DNA of 28,979 nucleotides, taken from Gemella haemolysans (GTDB lineage: Bacteria; Bacillota; Bacilli; Staphylococcales; Gemellaceae). Below, piece by piece: positions 23,603 to 28,979 of the stretch. Each line of letters begins with the position of its first letter. Position 1 is the first letter of the stretch. A program made the translations under genes and the position numbers. The notes beneath the pieces were generated by a model. That model ran no database searches, was not told the DNA's origin, and was given only the letters and a program-made list of their open reading frames with translations. The stretch spans positions 1-28,979 of the forward strand of contig NZ_CABFLN010000018.1 of NCBI RefSeq assembly GCF_901873445.1, given 5' to 3'.

Positions 23603-23986
23603 ATGAAAATTACAGAAGTTAATACACCAAAAGCACCAAAAGCTGTAGGACCATATGTTCAAGCAAATAAAGTAGGAAACCTTATTTTTTGTTCAGGGCA
23701 ACTAGGAATTAATCCTGAAACAGGAAAAATAGTTGATGGTGGAGTTATCGAGGAAGCTAAACAGGTTTTTAGAAATATTGAAGCAGTATTAGAAGAAGCT
23801 GGAAGTTCTATGAACCATGTTGTGAAATCGTTAGTTTTATTAAAAGACATCGCCGATTTTGCAGAAGTGAATAAAGTTTATGCAGAACAATTTAATGATG
23901 TGCTTCCTGCTAGATCAGCATTTCAAGTATCGGCACTACCATTAGGTGGTAATATAGAGATTGAAGTTATAGCTGTAGAAAAATAA
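23603..23986 (+). CDS. ridA: RidA family enamine/imine deaminase
   Basis: 127 residues, the usual RidA size. Motifs: the N-terminal NTPKAPKAVGPYVQANKVGNLIFCSGQLGINPETG, the substrate-binding Arg in LPARSAFQVSALPLGGNIEIEVIAV (conserved RSA), and SMNHVVKSLVLLKDI. RidA hydrolyses 2-aminoacrylate and related imines formed by PLP enzymes, protecting other PLP proteins. Its place 39 bases behind a trans-sulfuration enzyme matches that job. AAAGGAGA precedes the ATG. Confidence 0.95.
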   Translation: MKITEVNTPKAPKAVGPYVQANKVGNLIFCSGQLGINPETGKIVDGGVIEEAKQVFRNIEAVLEEAGSSMNHVVKSLVLLKDIADFAEVNKVYAEQFNDVLPARSAFQVSALPLGGNIEIEVIAVEK

Positions 23987-24045
23987 AGGTATTATGTAAT
24001 GAAAGGAGATTGTTTGTTTCGATTTTCTGAATTAATGATTAAATA

Positions 24046-24084
24046 AAAAAATCAAGGATGGCGATTTGCTATCCTTGATTTTTT
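24046..24084. terminator. Bidirectional terminator overlapping the stop of the minus-strand gene
   Basis: Arms 24046-24062 and 24068-24084 form a 17-bp stem with one G-U. A T-run follows on both strands. The minus-strand gene's stop codon and last four codons (24069-24084) lie in the stem. Confidence 0.92.
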
Positions 24085-24932
24085 GCGTTATAACTTGCTA
24101 TTGCAGCATCTATTTCTTCATTTGTAAAGTTAGAAATATCACCTTTTAATTCATTTTCTATAATACTTCTACTTGTTGCTCCCTCTTGAGTATAACGAAT
24201 TGTATTGTAAGTTTCTGGAACTTGTTGACCAATTATTTGAGGGTGGTTTTTTGTATTAGGTATTGAAGATGTTTTTTTAGAATCTGTAGCAGTATGTTTT
24301 CCGGTACCGTTACCTTTGTTTTCTGAAGATTTATCTTTTTTAGAATCTTCTTTGTCGCCTAATTCTTTTTTTGTTTCTTCTTTTTTAGTAACGTTAGTTT
24401 TATGATCTTGTTCTAACTCTGAAGTCTCTGAGTTTAATAGTTTTTCTTTTAATGCATTATATTTAAAATCATATTTAGCTAAAATTGTTTTTACTTGATC
24501 TGCATAATTAGGTGAAGTAGAATCAAGTTCTAAAATTTCAATAAGAGCATTGTCATAATAATCTAATTGATCTTCTAAATATGAAATTCCTTTAGAAAAG
24601 ATATGGCTTGTATCAAGTTTTTTAGCTTGTTTTAAATGATCATGAGCCATTTCTAGGTTAGCATTGTTTAAAGCTTCATCAACTTTCACCAATTCAGTAG
24701 CTATATCAATATCGTTATCTATGTTTCTTAGAGTTTCTTTTGCTTTTTCAGTAGTTAGTGTCTCAAGACCTTTTAAACCAGAATTGAAATCATGAGAATC
24801 ATTTATTAATGATATATATTTTGAATGTTCTTCTTTAAAATTTTTATTTTCTGAAGTAAGATAGTAATATGTTCCTCCTACTAAGAAAAAAATCGCTAAT
24901 ATAGGCATTAAAATAGAGATTATTTTTTTCAT
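24069..24932 (-). CDS. Membrane-anchored protein of unknown function
   Basis: 287 residues. An N-terminal helix (about residues 4-26, ISILMPILAIFFLVGGTYYYL) anchors it with no lipobox, so it is likely an external protein with an uncleaved signal. Residues about 30-165 are helical and charged, with TPR-like spacing (ATELVKVDEALNNANLEMAHDHLKQAKKL). Residues about 170-230 are a Lys/Glu/Ser-rich disordered linker (KKEETKKELGDKEDSKKDKSS). The C-terminal part (about 232-287) has NTIRYTQEGATSRSIIENELKG and NEEIDAAIASYNAKN, with a short coil; this end resembles the helical tail of some cell-envelope proteins of the Bacilli, but I cannot name it. The gene starts with AAAGGAG 11 bases before the ATG, with a small GAGC/GCTC hairpin between them. 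It is a lone gene with its own promoter. Confidence 0.72.
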   Translation of the reverse strand: MKKIISILMPILAIFFLVGGTYYYLTSENKNFKEEHSKYISLINDSHDFNSGLKGLETLTTEKAKETLRNIDNDIDIATELVKVDEALNNANLEMAHDHLKQAKKLDTSHIFSKGISYLEDQLDYYDNALIEILELDSTSPNYADQVKTILAKYDFKYNALKEKLLNSETSELEQDHKTNVTKKEETKKELGDKEDSKKDKSSENKGNGTGKHTATDSKKTSSIPNTKNHPQIIGQQVPETYNTIRYTQEGATSRSIIENELKGDISNFTNEEIDAAIASYNAKNQG

Positions 24933-24974
24933 AAAGAGCTACGCTCCTTTCTTTAATGTCTTTAACTATAATTA

Positions 24975-25003
24975 ATTGTATAATGTTAAGAAAAAAAAAT
25001 CAA
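24975..25003 (-). promoter_or_regulatory. Promoter for the minus-strand anchored protein gene
   Basis: On the minus strand TTGATT (24998-25003), 17 bases, then TACAAT (24975-24980), about 42 bases before the ATG. Confidence 0.55.
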
Positions 25004-25175
25004 GTGAATTAAATTATAAGTAATTAAATTAACTACGCGAAATATGTATATAAAAGGAGTATAAAGTTATATTATGGTGAAATAATTAGTAGCTGTTAAT
25101 GTTGAATTTTGTAGAAAAATAATCTAATAAATATGGGTAAATATACTGTTTAAAAATAAAAAGTATAATAATTTC

Positions 25176-25202
25176 TTGACAAGGGTATAAGTTTGGTATA
25201 AT
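25176..25202 (+). promoter_or_regulatory. Promoter of the hisS-aspS T-box transcript
   Basis: TTGACA (25176-25181), 15 bases, TATAAT (25197-25202) preceded by TGG, so it has an extended -10 that offsets the short spacer. Confidence 0.65.
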
Positions 25203-25209
25203 ATATTTA

Positions 25210-25437
25210 AAAGAACCGTGACAAAATATAGTAAAAAGAATTTTACTTTATGTTTTAATAGAAAGAGAGTTTAATCCCTAGGCTGAAAGATTAAATATTA
25301 ATGATTAAAGTAAAGAACACTTTTTGTAAAATTTAATAAATAGAAAATAAGGTATCGGTATTCCGATATGAATTAGGGTGGCACCACGAAGTATGTTATC
25401 GTCCCATGTAGTTTAAAGCTATGTGGGGCGATTTTTA
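25210..25437 (+). promoter_or_regulatory. T-box leader of hisS-aspS, His specifier CAC
   Basis: The leader has all parts of a T-box. Stem I is closed by ACAAAA and TTTTGT and topped by TTTACTTTA and TAAAGTAAA, which leave a specifier loop with AGTA on one side and GAACAC on the other; the codon is CAC (25318-25320), for histidine. A small stem with TATCGG (25353-25358) and CCGATA (25363-25368) is stem III. The T-box sequence AGGGTGGCACCACG is at 25375-25388. A terminator with 14-bp arms (25398-25411 and 25419-25432) and a T-run follows. When uncharged tRNA-His binds, the antiterminator replaces this hairpin. Confidence 0.9.
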
Positions 25438-25485
25438 ATTTATATTGGAATGTATAGGAAGATTAAAAATCGAAAGGAGAAAGAA

Positions 25486-26766
25486 ATGGTAATTAGCATG
25501 CCAAGAGGGACTCAAGATATACTACCAGAAGAAAGTGTGAAATGGCAGTATATTGAAGGGAAACTAAGAGAGATTAGTAAAAACTTTTGTTATGAAGAAA
25601 TAAGAACGCCTATGTTCGAATCAACAGAATTATTCAGTCGAGGTGTTGGAGATACAACAGATATAGTTCAAAAAGAAATGTATACTTTTATGGATAAAGG
25701 GAATAGATCTTTAACGTTAAGACCAGAAGGTACAGCTGGAACAGTCCGTTCATACATTGAAAATAAACTTTTCGCTAAAACTATTCAACCACAAAAATTA
25801 TACTATGTTGGACCGATGTTTAGATATGAAAGAAAACAAAAAGGTCGTTATCGTCAATTTGTTCAATACGGTGTTGAGGTCATCGGTGAGGAGAGCCCAA
25901 AAATTGATGCTGAAGTTATTAGTTTAGCTTATAACATTTATAGAATGTTTGGTATAGAAAATATTAAGGTAAGTATTAACTCTTTAGGGAATCCCGAAGA
26001 AAGACAAGCTTATAATGATGCTTTAGTTAAGCATTTTGAACCGAGAATAAATGAATTTTGCGAAGATTGTAATAATAGACTTTATAAAAATCCTATGAGA
26101 ATATTGGATTGTAAAGTTGATGCAGGGCATGAACTTATTAAATCAGCTCCGAAGTTATTAGATTATTTAGGTGAAGAATCTAAACAATACTTTGCAGAAG
26201 TGCTTAAACACTTAGATGCGCTAGGTGTAAAATATGAAATTGATCATAATTTAGTTCGAGGGTTAGATTACTATACTCATACTGCATTTGAGATTATGAT
26301 AGATAATCCAGAAGTCGAATTAAAAACACTTTGTGGTGGTGGTCGTTATAATGGTTTAATTAGACTGTTAGATGGGCCTGAAGATAAAAAAGGTATTGGT
26401 TTTGCATTAAGTATCGAGAGATTATTATTAGCACTCGAAAGTGAAAATATTGAATTACCTATAGATGATACAATCGATATTTTTGTGGTAGCTATGGGCG
26501 AAGATGCTTCTAATGCTGGAGTTAAACTTACTAATGATTTAAGATTAGCTGGGTACAGTGTGCAAAATGATTATTTTGATAAAAAAATGAAGGCGCAAAT
26601 GAAGATTGCAGATAGATATAATGCAAAATATTCTATAATAATTGGACAAAGTGAGCTTGAAAGTGGAGCACTTGTTGTTAAGGATATGAAATCATTTGAA
26701 CAAGAAACAATTAAATTAGAAGATATAGTTGATTATTTACAAGAAAAATTGAGAGGAGAAAAATAA
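25486..26766 (+). CDS. hisS: Histidyl-tRNA synthetase
   Basis: 426 residues, class II synthetase. Motif 1 and 2 regions are visible ([60 protein letters not shown], and [23 protein letters not shown]), and the His-specific [16 protein letters not shown] is near residue 255. The Gly-rich [10 protein letters not shown] is motif 3 related. The end is an anticodon-binding domain. An ATG-like in-frame extension reaches up to 25423, but that part overlaps the T-box terminator. ATG at 25486 has AAAGGAG six bases upstream and is the real start. The stop TAA shares its last base with the ATG of aspS. Confidence 0.97.
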   Translation: MVISMPRGTQDILPEESVKWQYIEGKLREISKNFCYEEIRTPMFESTELFSRGVGDTTDIVQKEMYTFMDKGNRSLTLRPEGTAGTVRSYIENKLFAKTIQPQKLYYVGPMFRYERKQKGRYRQFVQYGVEVIGEESPKIDAEVISLAYNIYRMFGIENIKVSINSLGNPEERQAYNDALVKHFEPRINEFCEDCNNRLYKNPMRILDCKVDAGHELIKSAPKLLDYLGEESKQYFAEVLKHLDALGVKYEIDHNLVRGLDYYTHTAFEIMIDNPEVELKTLCGGGRYNGLIRLLDGPEDKKGIGFALSIERLLLALESENIELPIDDTIDIFVVAMGEDASNAGVKLTNDLRLAGYSVQNDYFDKKMKAQMKIADRYNAKYSIIIGQSELESGALVVKDMKSFEQETIKLEDIVDYLQEKLRGEK

Positions 26767-28538
26767 TGAGCGCATACGGAAGAACGGAATACGCTGGGCG
26801 TATAGATGAAAAATATGTAGGAAAGAAAGTAACATTAAAAGGTTGGGTTAGTAAACGTCGTGACCTTGGTAACTTAATCTTTATTGATGTTAGAGATAGA
26901 ATGGGTGTTGTTCAATGTGTATTCTCAGGAGAAAAAAATGCAGAACTACATGAACTAGCAGGAACTTTAAGAAACGAATTCGTAGTTTCTATTGAAGGGG
27001 AAGTAGTATTAAGAAATGAATCTACAGTAAATGAGAAAATTGCTTCAGGTAAAGTAGAAGTAATTGCTGATAAATTAGAAATTTTATCGAAAGCAAAAAC
27101 ATTACCATTCGTATTAGATGATGCAAGTTTATCAAGTGAAGAATTACGTCTAAAATATCGTTACCTTGACTTAAGAAGAACGGAACTTGCTGAAGTATTA
27201 CAATTACGTTCAAAAATTACTAAAGCAACAAGAGATTACTTAGATAACAACATGTTTGTTGATGTTGAAACACCAATTTTAACTAAATCTACTCCAGAAG
27301 GAGCACGTGACTACTTAGTACCAAGTAGGGTTCATCCAGGTGAATTCTATGCTTTACCACAATCACCACAATTATTTAAGCAATTATTAATGGTTGCAGG
27401 ATTTGACAGATACTATCAAGTAGCTCGTTGTTTCCGTGATGAAGACTTACGTGCAGATAGACAACCAGACTTTACACAAATCGATATGGAAATGAGCTTT
27501 ATGTCACAAGAAGAAATTCTTACTATGATAGAAGGTTTAATTGCACATGTAATGAAAGAAGTAAAAGGAATCGATGTAGTATTACCGTTCCCAAGACTTG
27601 ACTACGAAGAAGCAATGGAAAGATTTGGTAGTGATAAACCAGATACGCGTTTCGGAATGGAATTAAAAGATGTTAGTGATCTTGTTAAAAACTTAGACTT
27701 CAAAGTGTTCTCAAATGCAGTAGAACAAGGTGGAGCTGTAAAATGTATCGTAGCTAAAGGATGTGCAGAGCAATATTCTCGTAAAGATATCGATGCATTA
27801 GGAAAATATGTTGCAAACTATGGAGCTAAAGGATTAGCTTGGGTTAAAGTAACAGAAGAAGGATTAAATGGGGCAATTGCTAAATTCTTTACAGATGAAG
27901 TAGCACAAGAATTAGTAGCTCGTGTAGATGCAGAAGTTGGAGATATTATCTTATTTGCAGCGGACAGTAAAAAAGTATGTTACGCATCATTAGGAGCACT
28001 ACGTCAAAAATTAGCAGCTGATTTAGATTTAATCGACAAGGATAAATATAACTATCTATGGGTAGTAAACTGGCCTCTATTAGAGTATGATGAAGAAAAA
28101 GGTCGTTACAGTGCAGCTCACCATCCATTCACTATGCCAAAAGTAGAAGATGTAGAACTATTAGAAACTGCACCAGAAAAAGCATATGCACAGGCATATG
28201 ATATAGTACTAAATGGTTATGAATTAGGTGGAGGAAGTATCCGTATCTATGATAAAGAAGTACAATCATCAATGTTTAAAGCATTAGGATTTACTCAAGA
28301 ACAAGCTCAAGAACAATTTGGATTCTTATTAGATGCATTTGAATATGGGGTACCACCGCACGGAGGATGTGCATTAGGATTAGATAGATTTGTTATGTTA
28401 TTAGCAGGACGTGATAACTTACGTGATACTATTGCGTTCCCTAAAACTGCTAATGCTGCAGATCCAATGACTCAAGCACCATCACCAGTAGATTTAGAAC
28501 AACTACTCGAGTTAAACATTTCTTTATTAAGAAAATAA
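26766..28538 (+). CDS. aspS: Aspartyl-tRNA synthetase
   Basis: 590 residues, the bacterial AspRS length. An OB-fold anticodon domain comes first ([34 protein letters not shown]), then motif 2 as [27 protein letters not shown] insertion domain occupies the middle (about 280-420), and motif 3 is [21 protein letters not shown]. Its ATG overlaps the hisS stop by one base, so translation is coupled, and expression depends on the tRNA-His T-box upstream. Whether it is the discriminating or Asn-misacylating type cannot be settled here. Confidence 0.97.
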   Translation: MSAYGRTEYAGRIDEKYVGKKVTLKGWVSKRRDLGNLIFIDVRDRMGVVQCVFSGEKNAELHELAGTLRNEFVVSIEGEVVLRNESTVNEKIASGKVEVIADKLEILSKAKTLPFVLDDASLSSEELRLKYRYLDLRRTELAEVLQLRSKITKATRDYLDNNMFVDVETPILTKSTPEGARDYLVPSRVHPGEFYALPQSPQLFKQLLMVAGFDRYYQVARCFRDEDLRADRQPDFTQIDMEMSFMSQEEILTMIEGLIAHVMKEVKGIDVVLPFPRLDYEEAMERFGSDKPDTRFGMELKDVSDLVKNLDFKVFSNAVEQGGAVKCIVAKGCAEQYSRKDIDALGKYVANYGAKGLAWVKVTEEGLNGAIAKFFTDEVAQELVARVDAEVGDIILFAADSKKVCYASLGALRQKLAADLDLIDKDKYNYLWVVNWPLLEYDEEKGRYSAAHHPFTMPKVEDVELLETAPEKAYAQAYDIVLNGYELGGGSIRIYDKEVQSSMFKALGFTQEQAQEQFGFLLDAFEYGVPPHGGCALGLDRFVMLLAGRDNLRDTIAFPKTANAADPMTQAPSPVDLEQLLELNISLLRK

Positions 28539-28560
28539 GATAAATATTACTGAATAATTA

Positions 28561-28598
28561 AACTGAGGAAGAAAGATATTTTTCCTCAGTTTTTTTAA
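28561..28598 (+). terminator. Intrinsic terminator of hisS-aspS
   Basis: AACTGAGGAA (28561-28570) pairs with TTCCTCAGTT (28582-28591), extended by AAA/TTT nearby, and TTTTTT follows. Confidence 0.92.
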
Positions 28599-28606
28599 AA
28601 AATATA

Positions 28607-28635
28607 TTGACATAACAAATAAGTGATGCTAGAAT
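28607..28635 (+). promoter_or_regulatory. Tandem promoter P1
   Basis: TTGACA (28607-28612), 17 bases, TAGAAT (28630-28635). AAAGTCTT starts five bases after the -10. Confidence 0.85.
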
Positions 28636-28713
28636 AGTAAAAGTCTTAAAAGAAAGAAGACGAACAATCATATATTTCTATGAATTAAATGTTAAGAAAT
28701 TATAAAAAAGTTC

Positions 28714-28742
28714 TTGACAATTACTCTAAGAAATGATAAACT
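28714..28742 (+). promoter_or_regulatory. Tandem promoter P2
   Basis: TTGACA (28714-28719), 17 bases, TAAACT (28737-28742) with an extended TGA. AAAGTCTT again starts five bases after the -10. Confidence 0.85.
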
Positions 28743-28824
28743 TATAAAAGTCTTGAAGAGAGACTACATCAATCATTACAGCGAAGTAAACGGTTAAAAA
28801 GTTTTAAAAATATAAAAAAACTTC

Positions 28825-28853
28825 TTGACAAGTATTCGAAGGAATGATAAGAT
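28825..28853 (+). promoter_or_regulatory. Tandem promoter P3
   Basis: TTGACA (28825-28830), 17 bases, TAAGAT (28848-28853) with an extended TGA. AAAGTCTT again starts five bases after the -10. Confidence 0.87.
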
Positions 28854-28911
28854 AATTAAAGTCTTCTGATGAAGATGAAAAGACATTTTTTAAAAAAGTT
28901 TAAAAAAAGAC

Positions 28912-28940
28912 TTGACAAAGAATTTTAAAAATGTTAAAAT
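28912..28940 (+). promoter_or_regulatory. Tandem promoter P4
   Basis: TTGACA (28912-28917), 17 bases, TAAAAT (28935-28940) with an extended TGT. The initial sequence is AAAGTTGTT, a variant of that seen at the other three. Confidence 0.87.
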
Positions 28941-28947
28941 ATAAAAG

Positions 28948-28979
28948 TTGTTAATCACAACAATTTGAACATTGAAAAC
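28948..28979 (+). promoter_or_regulatory. rRNA leader start with boxA-like sequence
   Basis: A small stem TTGTT (28948-28952) and AACAA (28959-28963) is followed by TTGAACATTGAAAAC (28965-28979), which resembles the boxA/leader TTTGAAAAC sequence before Firmicute 16S genes. The window ends here; an rRNA operon is predicted immediately downstream. Confidence 0.55.

Noticed and set aside
23999..24046. A 15-codon ORF after ridA (MKGDCLFRFSELMIK)
   Set aside because: It has no separate ribosome binding site, no conservation evidence, and lies just before a terminator; more likely untranslated 3' sequence.
25423..25485. Upstream extension of hisS
   Set aside because: It overlaps the T-box terminator stem, has no ribosome binding site, and the start at 25486 matches the family's N-terminus.
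1..28979. CRISPR array, tRNA genes, prophage or an intact mobile element
   Set aside because: No regularly spaced repeats, no tRNA-like cloverleaf and no phage genes were found; the only mobile-element sign is the decayed IS200-type gene.

Overview
The window is low-GC, AT-rich DNA of a Bacilli-type Firmicute. Support comes from gene order (ywiB-like/argS/rpoE; a T-box in front of hisS-aspS), rpoE delta, an L19 leader, AGGAGG-type ribosome binding sites and TTGACA/TATAAT promoters. From memory of protein and promoter style I would guess Gemella or a close relative. That is inference, because no species marker such as a 16S gene lies inside the window.

Layout. 1-3.3 kb: a YeeE/YedE membrane transporter and a CoA-disulfide-reductase/rhodanese fusion, apparently one sulfur-handling operon, driven by a promoter whose spacer is a (TA)9 tract. 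3.3-4.7 kb: an APC permease directly behind a hairpin. 4.7-5.7 kb: an AT-rich gap with a decayed IS200-type transposase and a small structured element. 5.7-8.7 kb: an ApbE flavin transferase followed by two tandem NADPH:FMN-reductase-like proteins. The second carries a PAS-like domain and an Ala/Pro-rich tail with two copies of an ApbE-type flavinylation motif. 8.8-9.9 kb: a PTS IIC-like permease. 10-11 kb (minus): rplS with its leader, and an ArsC/Spx-like protein. 11.1-14.8 kb: an ABC exporter (ATPase and FtsX-type permease), then a small ORF with an in-frame TGA that reads as Cys-Sec-Gly-Gly and is followed by a SECIS-like hairpin. 14.8-16.9 kb (minus): a TVP38/TMEM64 membrane protein and a YdjY-like lipoprotein with a Cys cluster. 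17.3-21.8 kb: ABC-F protein, DUF1934 protein, argS, rpoE. 22-24 kb: cold-shock protein, a trans-sulfuration PLP enzyme with RidA. 24-25 kb (minus): an anchored protein of unknown function. 25.2-28.5 kb: T-box, hisS, aspS. 28.6-29 kb: four tandem strong promoters and a boxA-like sequence, most likely the leader of an rRNA operon starting just past the window.

Two systems stand out. First, a probable selenoprotein (14486-14770): UGA follows a Cys codon, the frame stays open for 63 more codons, and an 8-bp stem with loop UGGUUU sits 25 nt after the UGA. Second, a cytosolic flavin-relay module (5724-8707), in which an ApbE without export signal is predicted to attach FMN to a flexible double-motif tail on a soluble NADPH-dependent reductase. 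Other redox genes nearby (YedE, CoA-disulfide reductase, the lipoprotein with CxxC-xxx-CP) suggest a cell with much thiol, sulfur and flavin chemistry.
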